From positions 1 to 49,270 of the forward strand of contig JAFGCN010000017.1 in NCBI GenBank assembly GCA_016932615.1: 49,270 bases of DNA. Reading direction: 5' to 3'. This document shows, one piece after another, positions 1 to 9,007 of the stretch (positions are counted from its first letter, which is position 1; each line of letters begins with the position of its first letter). This DNA comes from Candidatus Aenigmatarchaeota archaeon. GTDB taxonomy: Archaea; Aenigmatarchaeota; Aenigmatarchaeia; QMZS01. The position numbers and the translations under genes were made by a program. The notes beneath the pieces were generated by a model. It was given only the letters and a program-made list of their open reading frames with translations, was not told the DNA's origin and searched no databases.

Positions 1-895
1 GGATATTCTGTTTTTCCAGTATATCTATCCATCCCTCTATCTGCTCATTTGTGACGCCAAATTTTTCCTGGACTTCCTTGACCGGGATTGGGCCTTTTCT
101 TAGAAGCTCTACAAAGAGGTCGATGCTGGTCTCGATGATATCACTTCCTTCAAAACTCTGCTCTATCGCTTTCTTACTAAGGTGGTCCAGTATTTTTTTT
201 GAACATATGGTCCCAATTAGGCTCCCCTTGTTGGTTACGATAAGAATGTCTGTGTTTCTGGTAGACATTTCCTCAAGGGCTTTTTGAATGGGTTTATCTG
301 ATTCTATCATATAGGTTGCATCATTGAAGTCCTTTGCAATTGCCTTTTCAAAACCTTTGTTTTGAAGAGACTTTAATATGCTTAAGTGAGTAATGATGCC
401 GGTAACAGCGTATTTTTTTGAAACTATGACAAATGAATTCTTCTCCAGCAGGATCAGGACGTCTTTAATTGGCAAATCTTCACTTACTACTTCTGCGGGC
501 TCAGCAAGGTCTATGGTCTTGGTCTGCGCCAGGACTTTTTTTAGGGTGTCCTGCTCAGTTTCTTTTTTTTCTCTGGCTTTTTCTGGAGACCTATCTATTT
601 TCCGGGAAGACCCTTTTTTTTGAATATGCTTTTTTGAGGTTTCTCGAAGGAGAGTCTCCCTTATTTTTCTTTTACCCACATTTTTCACGGATTTTTTGCT
701 ATTTTTAAAATTGCCCTTAATACCTGCCGCCTTTTTTAGAAGCTTTTCTTTCTTTTCAATGGTTTTCTTTTTCTGGCTTGAATTTTTCTTATGGCGGGGG
801 CTTACATTTTTTTTAGCGTTAGGCAAATCGCGCCTGGCCTTAATTGCCTTTGTTTTGGATTTTATCGGATTTGCCTTCTTTGAGAACTTCCTCAT
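1..895 (-). CDS. CBS-domain protein with Lys-rich N-terminus (C-terminus beyond window)
   Basis: Reading the minus strand from the ATG at 895 gives an open frame to the window edge (298 residues seen, no stop), so the gene is truncated here. Residues 1-120 are very rich in Lys, Arg and Ser and probably disordered or nucleic-acid binding. Two CBS repeats follow, about 134-180 (with VTGIITHLSILK) and 190-240 (with LIGTICSKKILDHL); CBS pairs usually bind adenosine nucleotides and act as regulatory modules. A helical segment from about 255 (VKEVQEKFGVTNEQIEGWI) resembles a winged helix. It is divergent from the pilin operon with only 19 bases between start codons, so the promoters overlap and the genes could be co-regulated. 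The ligand is unknown. Confidence 0.8.
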   Translation of the reverse strand, partial: MRKFSKKANPIKSKTKAIKARRDLPNAKKNVSPRHKKNSSQKKKTIEKKEKLLKKAAGIKGNFKNSKKSVKNVGKRKIRETLLRETSKKHIQKKGSSRKIDRSPEKAREKKETEQDTLKKVLAQTKTIDLAEPAEVVSEDLPIKDVLILLEKNSFVIVSKKYAVTGIITHLSILKSLQNKGFEKAIAKDFNDATYMIESDKPIQKALEEMSTRNTDILIVTNKGSLIGTICSKKILDHLSKKAIEQSFEGSDIIETSIDLFVELLRKGPIPVKEVQEKFGVTNEQIEGWIDILEKQNI

Positions 896-914
896 AATAT
901 AGTTATATAGATTT

Positions 915-1310
915 ATGAAGGGTCAGATTTCCGTAGAAATGCTTATCGTTGTGGGCTTAGGCATGCTTATAGTAAGCATATATATACTATATGGATATGC
1001 CTCTATAGATAGCTATAAGAAAGGAAACGACCAGTTTTTGCTAAAAGATTCTCTTGAAAAAATCGCAACTACCGCAAAGTTTGTAGCTCTTCAGGGGGAG
1101 CCGGCAAAACAGACTGTGAATGTGTGTTTTCCAATGTCTCTTGAAACCTGCTCTGTTTACAACACTACTCTTCAGTGTTCCCTCAGGACTGGCGAGTATA
1201 TTTATCAGGATTCTGAAGTGGTTTTGAATGGCACAATGCCCGGTATTTCTGGTTGCTGGAACATTGTTGTGGAAGCCAACCCTGCGTTTGTCAATCTTTC
1301 CATATCATGA
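915..1310 (+). CDS. Type IV pilin-like protein, class III signal peptide
   Basis: A 131-residue protein that starts MKGQISVEMLIVVGLGML. The KG|QxSxE pattern followed by a hydrophobic helix is the archaeal class III (prepilin peptidase) signal; cleavage after Gly3 would leave the helix as the filament core. The rest is a small domain with Cys pairs and several N-glycosylation sequons (NTT, NGT, NLS). It is the first gene of a five-gene operon and its stop overlaps the next start as ATGA. The short AT-rich leader suggests a leaderless transcript. Its exact role, major or minor pilin, is not evident. Confidence 0.85.
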   Translation: MKGQISVEMLIVVGLGMLIVSIYILYGYASIDSYKKGNDQFLLKDSLEKIATTAKFVALQGEPAKQTVNVCFPMSLETCSVYNTTLQCSLRTGEYIYQDSEVVLNGTMPGISGCWNIVVEANPAFVNLSIS

Positions 1311-1675
1311 GATGCCAGGCGTCTGTTGAGCTTCTTTTGCTTCTTGGAATTCTTTCTGTGATTTTTGCCATATCTTTTAGCTATTATGTTGGATATGGAA
1401 TATACCAGGCCTCCGTTTCGACAGGCGGTGACTATCGTTCGGTATGCAAGCAGATTGCAGGCGAGATTGACAGTGCCCTTCGCATTGGCCCGGATTATGA
1501 GAGGTCATTTTATCTTCCTTATGGAGACTATAACGCAACACTCCAGAATTATGAGATTGTCGTTAATTATCCTTCTGGCATGGCAGTCTGTTACACATAC
1601 GTAAATATCACTCGGAACCTGACTATTGGAAAAAATACCGTAATATATAATGGAACCGGCTTCTACCTTGAGTAG
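1307..1675 (+). CDS. Type IV pilin-like protein
   Basis: A 122-residue protein starting MRCQASVELLLLLG. I chose the ATG at 1307 because it overlaps the preceding stop (ATGA) and puts the class III motif QxSxE at the N-terminus; an upstream start at 1253 would bury it. Cys replaces Gly at the position before the predicted cleavage site, which is unusual since prepilin peptidases normally need Gly or a small residue. The remainder is a short exported domain with NAT, NIT, NLT and NGT sequons. The 3' end overlaps the next gene by 26 bases, indicating translational coupling. Confidence 0.8.
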   Translation: MRCQASVELLLLLGILSVIFAISFSYYVGYGIYQASVSTGGDYRSVCKQIAGEIDSALRIGPDYERSFYLPYGDYNATLQNYEIVVNYPSGMAVCYTYVNITRNLTIGKNTVIYNGTGFYLE

Positions 1676-2144
1676 AGCATCAAAGGGCCAGATGCTTTCA
1701 TTTGATTTCCTGATTGTGTGCTCGGTTTTCCTTTTCCTCGGAGCGCTTTTAGTCATCCAGGCGGGATATGCCGTAAAGGAGTCGATGGAGATTGAGCGAA
1801 AGGATGTTATTTTGAGGGATGCGAACACCCTGGGGGAAATTTTTTTCAGGGAGGGGTATCCGCGAGACTGGAATGCAGCGAATGTGCAGATACTGGGGCT
1901 TGAATCTTCAGGAAGGATTAGCGATGAAAAGCTGGAAAAATTTGGGCAGCTCGATGTAGGGCGTACAATGATCCTTATGGGGCTTGAAAGTGAATATAAT
2001 ATTACCGTTTTATGCGGCGATGAAGTTGTTAGGTCGTACGGGGCGGCTTATGATGGTGCCTCGTCTATTGTCAAGAAAGAGCGTGTCGTGGTTTTGGAGA
2101 ATGGGACTATTGCAACAGTAAGGGTTCTTGTTTTTGAAAGATGA
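1650..2144 (+). CDS. Pilin-like exported protein, variant class III signal
   Basis: A 164-residue protein with the N-terminal block KGQMLSFDFLIVCSVFLFLG. Relative to the usual KG|QxSxE, the Ser is at +4 and the acidic residue (Asp) at +6, a spacing shared with the next gene and with the pilin-like gene at 8979-9296. The hydrophobic helix spans about residues 18-40 and is followed by a helical, charged stalk and a small beta-rich domain. It overlaps both neighbours by a few bases. Probably a minor or priming pilin-like subunit; that is inference from the signal and the operon. Confidence 0.75.
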   Translation: MEPASTLSRASKGQMLSFDFLIVCSVFLFLGALLVIQAGYAVKESMEIERKDVILRDANTLGEIFFREGYPRDWNAANVQILGLESSGRISDEKLEKFGQLDVGRTMILMGLESEYNITVLCGDEVVRSYGAAYDGASSIVKKERVVVLENGTIATVRVLVFER

Positions 2145-5100
2145 AGGGAATTGTGTTTTCGCTGGATTTAGTGCTGGGGATTTCACTTATGGTGCTTCTC
2201 CTGGCATCAAATTACTATCTTTTTTCGCCACAACCCTTTTATGAGGAAACCGGGATGGACCAGAAGTCTGCCCTTGCAAGAGATTTTCTGGAAGCTCTTG
2301 CAACGATGCGCGTCAATGAAACAACACAAAGCCCGACGCTTAACCAGCTCAAGGGAGGAGGGCTGACGGACGATGAGATGGAACTTTCTGTCCTGGACTT
2401 CATTTTGACCTACTGGGCTTACTCGAATCGGGAGGGTGATTACACTAAAAGGGATTATGCGGAAAATATAACAAAGGAACTGATAAACGCCACAAGGTGC
2501 CTGGAGCGATATAATTTTTCCCTTAGCATAGGCAGCGACCCGGTGGTTGGAGACTATGCCGGCACGCAAAATTCTGTTGTAGTTTCCTCCCTGATTGAAA
2601 ATACCTACAGCTCAAACTCAAGGCATGGCTATATGGCAAGGGCTTACCTGAATGGGATAAAAACTGAGCGGTCAAGATATTTGTACTTTGGAGGGTTTGT
2701 GGGTCAGGGAAATATTTCGGCTCTTCTTGAGCTTCCGGAATATGAGTCTGTTACCGGGGCGGAGCTCAATGTTTTTTCCGGGGCAAACCTGTCTCTTTAT
2801 ATAAACAGTAATTTTTCGGGGTATTTTTCCATAAACGAAAGCGCCCCTAATTTTACCGCAAATATTGTTTCCTCCGGCATCAACATCTCCAACTTCCGGG
2901 AAGGTAACAATACCTTAGGGATTTTATTTAATTCCACGGATTACCGCTATTCATATATTGGAGGTGGATTTCTTCGTGTCGATTATACAACAAGTGCCTT
3001 TTACGATGAAAAGCCGGGTCTGGTTGAGGAATACAGATTTCCTGGAATAGAAGGGCTTATCAATGTTTATGATGGGGTGTATCTTCAGGGAAACGTCACC
3101 GAAATACACCTTCACTATTATAATGAAATCCCGGGTTCTGAGGTTTACCTTAATTTTGCCAATGCCACGCTTTACAACAGCAATGCTTCCGGGGAGTCAT
3201 TAATTGAACTCAATGAATCGAACATTTCCGAAGGCCTTGCGGGGGCAGGGCTTAATGTGCAGGGTTTGACAGGAAGCACTGTGCCCTTGAGGGTGGGAAT
3301 AAGGAGCCTTAATTATACCCGGGGTCAGGGTTTTGGAGATGCCGTGCTGATAACTGATGTTTCTGGCAGTATGAGCACGTGCGATGTTTACTCGAACAAT
3401 TCCTGCGACTGCGATGCGCCTCCACCATGCTACCGAAACAGGATAAATGTTGCAAAGGATTCCGATCGGGAGTTTGTCAGTGGAATGCTGGGGCTTAATG
3501 GAAACAGGGTTGGGCTCGTCTCTTTCGATGATGCGCTTTCAGGATCCATATCTCTGACGGGGGACAACCAGACGCTTCAGAGCGAAATAGATACCTATGT
3601 TTCCGGTGGAGGAACTTGCATATGTTGTGGTATTGAAAAAAGTACAGAACTTCTTTCACAAAAATACCTTTCCGTTGACGCTTTGCCGAGCGGCTCGATA
3701 TGGAAGTACACTACAAGCTATCCTCTTTTGGCCCCTCCGGAAATGGACGGAAGAAACTGGACCGACAAAGACTACAATGATTCCGCATGGGCGGAGGGTC
3801 CTGCTGCCCTTGGATTTTTTAACATAAGCTGGGACTACCGAAGGCAGCTTAACCTTTCAAATGCCGCCGGAGCCCTTTACAGCTATCCTGTCAGGATATC
3901 AATTAACCTTTCTGGAGATTACTCTGACGGCAGGGTAAAGCAGTACTGTGGGGATGCAAGGTTTACATATTATAATTCAACCTCCGGCACCGAAACTGAA
4001 CTTCCCTACCTTATTGAAAGCTGCAACCTTTCTGGCAGCGACAATGCCACTTTTTGGGTCAGCGTGCCTTACATGGCTGCAAGCTCAGAAACAACACTTT
4101 ACCTATACTATGGAAACCCCTCAGCATCCCCTGGAAATAACCTTTCAATTTGCCCCGCAGGTGTTCAGGGCGGAAGATGCCTGCTGTTTTATGGCGGCTT
4201 TGAGGATTCTTCTGCCGTCGGACCTACAGGGTTTAATACTTCTGTCTGGTCGGTGGATTATGGAAGCGATGGCGATGAGTGTAGAGTTCACACAGACTCG
4301 GCGGACGTGCGCACTGGCTCTTGGGGTGGGGAGATGGAGGAAGGCGACGAGGGAGAGGTTGCCATAAGCACTCGTGATGGGCTGCTGAACCTTTCGGGCT
4401 GCACTAACTGCCGTCTTGATTTTTGGATTAAGCTCACCACCAACTGGGAAGATGCTGACCGGATATATGTCGATGTTTATGATGGCTCCTGGCATTATGG
4501 AGAGCTGAATTTGAATGGAGAAACTTACGATACCGGAAACTGGCACCAATTTACACTCAATCTTTCTGAGTATGATACCTCTAGCCCAGTCAGGGTGAGG
4601 TTTGATAATGAAGCTAGCGATGATAACGAGGAAGCTCATCTGGATGATGTAATGATATATCACTATGCCCTCTCCGAGCCGTATCTTGGATCGATAGGCA
4701 GCCAGGAAGGGACAACTGCCGTATTAAGTTCGAATGTCTCCACAGTTTTGGCAAATAATGGTGGGGACTACTACTTCAGGAAAAAGTTCTTTATCGAAAG
4801 CACAGAAATGCTAATAAATTCTTCCCTATATGTTTTTTCTGACGATGCCGCTGAAGTTTACCTCAATGGAAACCTTATCGACAATGATACTTCAGAGCAT
4901 AATGCCTCCTACTGGAACCGCGTTATGCCTTTTGATAAATCTCTTTTCCGGCTCGGCTGGAATGTGGTTTCTGCAAGGGTTAAAAATGACGACTCCTCTG
5001 CGGCTCTTTTTGACCTGCGCCTGGAAACTGTTGTCGGAAGAAAAAGGGCAATGCTTGTAATGAGTGATGGCGGTGCTAATTATGAGTGCACACCCTGGCA

Positions 5101-6013
5101 GTACAGCACTTATCAGGGTCCGGTGGATGCAATCCAATACTCCTGCAATGCGAGGGATGACAATATTACGGTATATTCTGTTGCTTTTGGCTCTGATGCA
5201 GACACACTAACACTCAAGAAAATCGCCTGCTGGAACTGCTCTGCAAATAATTGGCTTCCAGGGGAAAATGAGACCAACTGCTCGAAGTACTTCCAGAGCA
5301 ACAATGAGGAGGAGCTTATGGAAATCTATAAGAGGATAGCTGATGATATTGTCAACATGTCTGCGCAGCGCCAGGCGGTTTACGTTCAGGGTGACTGGGG
5401 CTTTAGAAACGTGCTGTACAATGATTCGCGTATGAGCATAAACCTTACAGAGGAATCAGTTTTTGGAGAAGGTGAATTTTTGCTTACCTTTGAGAAAAAC
5501 TGCACAGGCGGATACTGCATTCTTAACAAGTCTGCTGATGTTTCCCTGATTGACGCAAGAGTTACTTCTTATTCGGGTGATTATTGGGCCGACCTGATTC
5601 AGGTTTCAAACTCTTCAGGGCACGTTTCAACGATTTACAACTTGTCAACATATGGGGATTTTGAAGTTCTGGGAGACCCTTACAGCATAAAGCTTCCTTC
5701 GGATTTCTTTTCCGACGGAGCAAACAACATTACGCTTTATCACGGCATCGAGAACGGAAACCCTCAAAACCAGTCGAAGGCATACCGGGTCATATATTCC
5801 ATAAAAGTTCCGGGTTCGGTGGGATATGGTGGGGATGAATTTGTGTTTAATACCTCACAGGAGGCAAGAGACAATGCAACTGAGCGGCTTATACAGCATA
5901 TTGAATCAAAGACCGGAGAGGAAATCAGCAGCTATGAGATAAGCACTTCTCTTACAATAGAAGGCATAAGGGAACTTTCACAAATTGCTCTTGTGAGGTT
6001 TATTATGTGGTAA
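2141..6013 (+). CDS. Giant pilin-like protein with split VWA domain and nested DUF2341
   Basis: A 1290-residue protein. The N-terminus (KGIVFSLDLVLG plus hydrophobic helix, about 1-28) is a variant class III signal. A beta-rich region fills about 30-395. A VWA domain starts near 400 with the MIDAS motif DVSGS (406-410) and Thr492, then is interrupted and resumes at about 969 with MLVMSDGG. The roughly 450-residue insertion is itself layered: a galactose-binding-like half domain (WKYT...WAEGPAALGF, 521-558), DUF2341 (561-665), a jelly-roll-like domain (681-865), then the second half of the first domain (YYFRKKF at 877, AEVYLNGN, to about 965). Sequons are numerous. It fits a surface adhesin carried by a pilus. 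Confidence 0.8.
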   Translation: MKGIVFSLDLVLGISLMVLLLASNYYLFSPQPFYEETGMDQKSALARDFLEALATMRVNETTQSPTLNQLKGGGLTDDEMELSVLDFILTYWAYSNREGDYTKRDYAENITKELINATRCLERYNFSLSIGSDPVVGDYAGTQNSVVVSSLIENTYSSNSRHGYMARAYLNGIKTERSRYLYFGGFVGQGNISALLELPEYESVTGAELNVFSGANLSLYINSNFSGYFSINESAPNFTANIVSSGINISNFREGNNTLGILFNSTDYRYSYIGGGFLRVDYTTSAFYDEKPGLVEEYRFPGIEGLINVYDGVYLQGNVTEIHLHYYNEIPGSEVYLNFANATLYNSNASGESLIELNESNISEGLAGAGLNVQGLTGSTVPLRVGIRSLNYTRGQGFGDAVLITDVSGSMSTCDVYSNNSCDCDAPPPCYRNRINVAKDSDREFVSGMLGLNGNRVGLVSFDDALSGSISLTGDNQTLQSEIDTYVSGGGTCICCGIEKSTELLSQKYLSVDALPSGSIWKYTTSYPLLAPPEMDGRNWTDKDYNDSAWAEGPAALGFFNISWDYRRQLNLSNAAGALYSYPVRISINLSGDYSDGRVKQYCGDARFTYYNSTSGTETELPYLIESCNLSGSDNATFWVSVPYMAASSETTLYLYYGNPSASPGNNLSICPAGVQGGRCLLFYGGFEDSSAVGPTGFNTSVWSVDYGSDGDECRVHTDSADVRTGSWGGEMEEGDEGEVAISTRDGLLNLSGCTNCRLDFWIKLTTNWEDADRIYVDVYDGSWHYGELNLNGETYDTGNWHQFTLNLSEYDTSSPVRVRFDNEASDDNEEAHLDDVMIYHYALSEPYLGSIGSQEGTTAVLSSNVSTVLANNGGDYYFRKKFFIESTEMLINSSLYVFSDDAAEVYLNGNLIDNDTSEHNASYWNRVMPFDKSLFRLGWNVVSARVKNDDSSAALFDLRLETVVGRKRAMLVMSDGGANYECTPWQYSTYQGPVDAIQYSCNARDDNITVYSVAFGSDADTLTLKKIACWNCSANNWLPGENETNCSKYFQSNNEEELMEIYKRIADDIVNMSAQRQAVYVQGDWGFRNVLYNDSRMSINLTEESVFGEGEFLLTFEKNCTGGYCILNKSADVSLIDARVTSYSGDYWADLIQVSNSSGHVSTIYNLSTYGDFEVLGDPYSIKLPSDFFSDGANNITLYHGIENGNPQNQSKAYRVIYSIKVPGSVGYGGDEFVFNTSQEARDNATERLIQHIESKTGEEISSYEISTSLTIEGIRELSQIALVRFIMW

Positions 6014-6014
6014 T

Positions 6015-7262
6015 ATGAATGGCTTTCTTTATTCCGGGCTTATGGTTCTGGTCCTGTTTGCTCTTTTTTCAATAATGCTTGTGCAAAGGGAAAGAGTAAG
6101 CGAAGAAAGAGAAACATTTTCACTTAACGATAGGCTGATGGATATGGATGCTTCTTATGACAGCATAGAGCGCAGCATACATACCCTTTGTGATGTTTCG
6201 CTCAGGCGCGCCATAATATCATCCGAGAACTCGGTTTTGATTGATGGGGTATCATTTTTTTCTGGCGGGCAAAAAGCTCCGGACGCAATAAAGCAGCTGA
6301 TGTGGAATGGAACACTGCCAGCTACCGGCGAGGAAGTAACATTTATGGAAAATAACACTCTTGAGCACAATCTGGAGCTCCTTGAGGAATATTATTCTCG
6401 TAACCCAAAGGGATACAATGTCTCAATAGACTTTGGCTATGAGAGTGCAAAGGTCGGGCTTTATGATGCCTTTAATGTCTTCATAAACTCTACCGTTGAG
6501 GTGAATATTTCGAAAGAAGGTGTGGCGAACCTTTCTAGAAGATTTATTGTTCTGGAGAAAGTTTCAATCTTGGGGTTTGAAGACCCGCTTTACCTGGAAA
6601 ACCTTACCGGGGGAACGCTTTCCCGGGTTTTCAACAAAAGCCAGCATACTGATAACTTTACCCGAAGGGTGCCTCTGATTGTTTTATCCGGAAATGGGAA
6701 CTGTTATGGTGAGCTTACGGACGATGCAGGCGCTTCTGAAAAGGAACATAAAATATTCTTCAATGATACTGTTTATCCCGGCCTGGATTCATTTTGTGGG
6801 GTGGTTTACGAGTCAGGAAGCGAGCCTGCTACAAGCTACCTGAGAGTGGATTCGCTGGCGGGGCTTTCATCTCTGTCAGGCCAAAGCTTTCTTATTTTTG
6901 GAAGCGCTGAATCATGGAGTGAGGAAGATGGGCTTTTGGACGTTTCAAATCTCATTGTTCATGTCCGGGAAGGAAGCTATATAAACTCAAGCAGCGCCCC
7001 CAGCTTTTTCGACGCGCTGGAGGGAACATTTGAATGCACTTATTGCGCCGAGTATGGCCCTGTGGGTCTTGAGACCGTACTTGACAAAAACATCCTTTCC
7101 GCACCGGAACTTCACATCAATGTAAACACAACCGCCTCCAACACGCTTCATGAATACCTCCAGGGGCAGGCGGGGGAAAAGTTTGGGCTGAACGAATCCT
7201 CAGTTGACCCGACATTTTATGAATTCCGGCTGGATGGCTCCTCCGGAAGTTATCTTGGTTAG
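6015..7262 (+). CDS. Membrane-anchored exported protein of the pilin operon
   Basis: A 415-residue protein beginning one base after the preceding stop (TAA-T-ATG), so clearly co-transcribed. An N-terminal segment (NGFLYSGLMVLVLFALFSIM, about 2-22) resembles the pilin-type helix but lacks the acidic +5/+6 residue. The rest is an extracellular region with many NxT/NxS sequons and a few Cys pairs. I recognise no family. As last gene of the pilus operon it may be an assembly or anchoring subunit. A perfect 7-bp hairpin at 7288-7303 follows shortly downstream. Confidence 0.7.
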   Translation: MNGFLYSGLMVLVLFALFSIMLVQRERVSEERETFSLNDRLMDMDASYDSIERSIHTLCDVSLRRAIISSENSVLIDGVSFFSGGQKAPDAIKQLMWNGTLPATGEEVTFMENNTLEHNLELLEEYYSRNPKGYNVSIDFGYESAKVGLYDAFNVFINSTVEVNISKEGVANLSRRFIVLEKVSILGFEDPLYLENLTGGTLSRVFNKSQHTDNFTRRVPLIVLSGNGNCYGELTDDAGASEKEHKIFFNDTVYPGLDSFCGVVYESGSEPATSYLRVDSLAGLSSLSGQSFLIFGSAESWSEEDGLLDVSNLIVHVREGSYINSSSAPSFFDALEGTFECTYCAEYGPVGLETVLDKNILSAPELHINVNTTASNTLHEYLQGQAGEKFGLNESSVDPTFYEFRLDGSSGSYLG

Positions 7263-7287
7263 TTGAGAGGTTTATTTTTTCAATACC

Positions 7288-7303
7288 CCAGGGCTTGCCC
7301 TGG
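7288..7303 (+). terminator. Short GC-rich hairpin after the pilin operon
   Basis: CCAGGGC-TT-GCCCTGG is a perfect inverted repeat 26 bases after the operon's last stop, preceded by TTTATTTTTT. Archaeal termination relies mainly on T-runs, so the T-run may matter more than the hairpin. The gap to the convergent pilin gene is otherwise empty. Confidence 0.3.
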
Positions 7304-7408
7304 TTGGGAGGAGGTCATTTTGTTTGTGAAATTTGGCGGCCTGTAGAATATAGTTTCTTTGGAGCGGCTAAAAGAAAAAAGGTTAAACTAAAAAGCAAAA
7401 AGAATGAC

Positions 7409-7837
7409 TTACTGGAAGTATCCGGATTGAAGTGTCTGCGTTCTTGTCTGTGAAAGTGAGCTTCCCGCTTTTGTGTAGGTCAGGCTGGCACCAACATCAT
7501 TTGCTCCGTTATTAGGTACATAGAGTATAAATACCTGGTTTGCATTGACCGTTGCTGGGCTTGGAAGAACACATCCGCTGGGAAGGCATGCTGTCAAATT
7601 TATTCCTTCCCCCCTGTTCTTAACTTCAAGCGCGAGGTGGCTGCCGTTGTACGAGTGTGCATTGTATGCAAAGTCGCTGAAGCATGGTGTGCAAGGTGGG
7701 GTAGTTGTGCTTGAGCCGGAGCTGAATACTCCCATGGAGTAAAGGGCAGCTACTGCAATTACAACTATCGCTATTGCTATGCCGTAAGTCATTAAGTATT
7801 CTAAGGACACCTGTCCTTTGAATCTTCGTGCATTCAT
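7409..7837 (-). CDS. Type IV pilin, canonical class III signal
   Basis: A 142-residue protein starting MNARRFKGQVSLEYLMTYG, the textbook archaeal KG|QxSxE signal followed by a hydrophobic helix (about 15-35). A low-complexity GSSTTTPP linker and a CTPC motif lead into a C-terminal beta domain (about 48-142). It is the best candidate for a major pilin here: a single-gene unit with its own strong TATA box. It converges on the pilin operon and shares its function by inference. The start is set by the signal peptide and by the TATA spacing. Confidence 0.9.
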   Translation of the reverse strand: MNARRFKGQVSLEYLMTYGIAIAIVVIAVAALYSMGVFSSGSSTTTPPCTPCFSDFAYNAHSYNGSHLALEVKNRGEGINLTACLPSGCVLPSPATVNANQVFILYVPNNGANDVGASLTYTKAGSSLSQTRTQTLQSGYFQ

Positions 7838-7852
7838 AACTATTGTAAGATG

Positions 7853-7862
7853 TTATATATAA
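7853..7862 (-). promoter_or_regulatory. TATA box of the major pilin-like gene
   Basis: TTATATATAA is centred about 20 bases before the ATG at 7837, the spacing that puts the transcription start at or next to the start codon (leaderless). Confidence 0.65.
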
Positions 7863-7882
7863 GTTTAGCAGTATGCCACTGG

Positions 7883-8041
7883 CTACTCTTTTTCAATTGC
7901 CCACTTGCCTTTTTTCCTGCCCATAAGAGAGTACTTTCTGCACTTGGATGAGCAAAAGTGCATATTTTGTCCTTTATTGTTGACATACAGTATGCCTATT
8001 CCCTTCTTCACAGTTTTGCCGCAAAAAAAGCAGTTTACCAT
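7883..8041 (-). CDS. rpl24e: Ribosomal protein L24e
   Basis: A 52-residue protein (MVNCFFCGKTVKKGIGILYV...). The NCFFCG (CxxC) pair and the HFCSSKC (CxxxC) pair form the zinc ribbon typical of archaeal L24e, and SSKCRKYSLMGR is the family's rRNA-binding region. Length fits archaeal homologues. It starts two bases after the S28e stop; S28e-L24e pairing is a conserved archaeal operon. It acts in the large ribosomal subunit. Confidence 0.93.
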   Translation of the reverse strand: MVNCFFCGKTVKKGIGILYVNNKGQNMHFCSSKCRKYSLMGRKKGKWAIEKE

Positions 8042-8043
8042 AT

Positions 8044-8232
8044 TTATACCCCCACAACCTCCATATCGGTCTCCTTAAGGTAAATTACATCTCCCTCCTT
8101 GACTCTACCGATTACCGCCCGGTTAAGCACCTTATTTTGCTTTGTTCCTTCGATTATACGGCACTTTACAAGCGAAATCCCTTTTGGGCCTTTCCTTTTG
8201 AGAACCTTGATTACTTCGGCTGCGTCTGCCAT
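8044..8232 (-). CDS. rps28e: Ribosomal protein S28e
   Basis: A 62-residue small-subunit protein. The core VKCRIIEGTKQNKVLNRAV and the end GRVKEGDVIYLKETDMEV match the S28e OB-fold family. I place the start at the ATG at 8232 (MADAAEVIKVL), which matches homologues; an upstream ATG at 8253 would add seven residues. AT-rich ATTTAAATT at 8252-8260 is a plausible TATA box about 24 bases upstream. First gene of the S28e-L24e operon, divergent from the HTH regulator. Confidence 0.92.
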   Translation of the reverse strand: MADAAEVIKVLKRKGPKGISLVKCRIIEGTKQNKVLNRAVIGRVKEGDVIYLKETDMEVVGV

Positions 8233-8296
8233 ATTTAAGATACCGATTAACATTTAAATTAGCAGATTTTACTATTTTAAACAAATATTTATCCTT

Positions 8297-9007
8297 ATGG
8301 AATACCTGGAGGAGCTTAAAAAGAAGATTGCAGGCGAAATCGTGCTGTCTGAGAATGCCGGCGAAACCATAAAAAAGTGGAGACAGCTCTTTAGAATCTC
8401 CCAGACGGAGCTTGCTTCAAAGCTTGAAATAAGCCCTTCAGTCATATCGGACTACGAGTCCGGGCGCAGGAAATCCCCCGGGACAAAGCTTATCCACAGG
8501 GTGGTAGAGTCTCTTATGGATATAGACTCTGAGCGTGGGGGAAAGATAATCGAGGAATTTACCGGAATCTACAAGGGGAACAAATTTAGCTCATTTGTGC
8601 TTGCCATGAAGGAGTTTTCGAGGCCAGTTGGCATAAAGGAGTTTTTAAAGGAAATTGACGGGGAGGTCTGCTACCCGTTTTTGGACGAGAATATCTATGG
8701 CTACTCGCTTATCGACAGTGAAGCGGCAATTATTCACTTCTCCCCGACAGATATTACTACAATAACCTCCCTTATCAACAACCACTGCCTGATTTTTACC
8801 AACCTTTCGAGGGGCAGGTCCCCGCTTATTGCCATACGGCTTGCAAACCTGAGGCCCGGCCTGGTGGTGCTTCACGGCATAGAGAAGGTTGACGACACAG
8901 CATTAAGGACCGCCAGGATAGACAAAATACCTCTTGCGATATCGTACACCTCCACAAAAGACCGGCTTTTGGAGCGGCTTAAGGCAGTTGATAAGCTATT
9001 TGGATAG
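8297..9007 (+). CDS. HTH transcriptional regulator of the archaeal COG1709 type
   Basis: A 236-residue protein. Residues 20-65 form an XRE/Cro helix-turn-helix (WRQLFRISQTELASKLEISPSVISDYE), followed by a conserved C-terminal domain (about 110-236) with HCLIFTNLSRGRSPLIAIR, characteristic of a widespread archaeal regulator family. Targets and effector are unknown. It is divergent from the ribosomal operon, so it might regulate it or itself; this is only positional. Its last 29 bases overlap the 3' end of the convergent pilin-like gene. Confidence 0.85.
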   Translation: MEYLEELKKKIAGEIVLSENAGETIKKWRQLFRISQTELASKLEISPSVISDYESGRRKSPGTKLIHRVVESLMDIDSERGGKIIEEFTGIYKGNKFSSFVLAMKEFSRPVGIKEFLKEIDGEVCYPFLDENIYGYSLIDSEAAIIHFSPTDITTITSLINNHCLIFTNLSRGRSPLIAIRLANLRPGLVVLHGIEKVDDTALRTARIDKIPLAISYTSTKDRLLERLKAVDKLFG

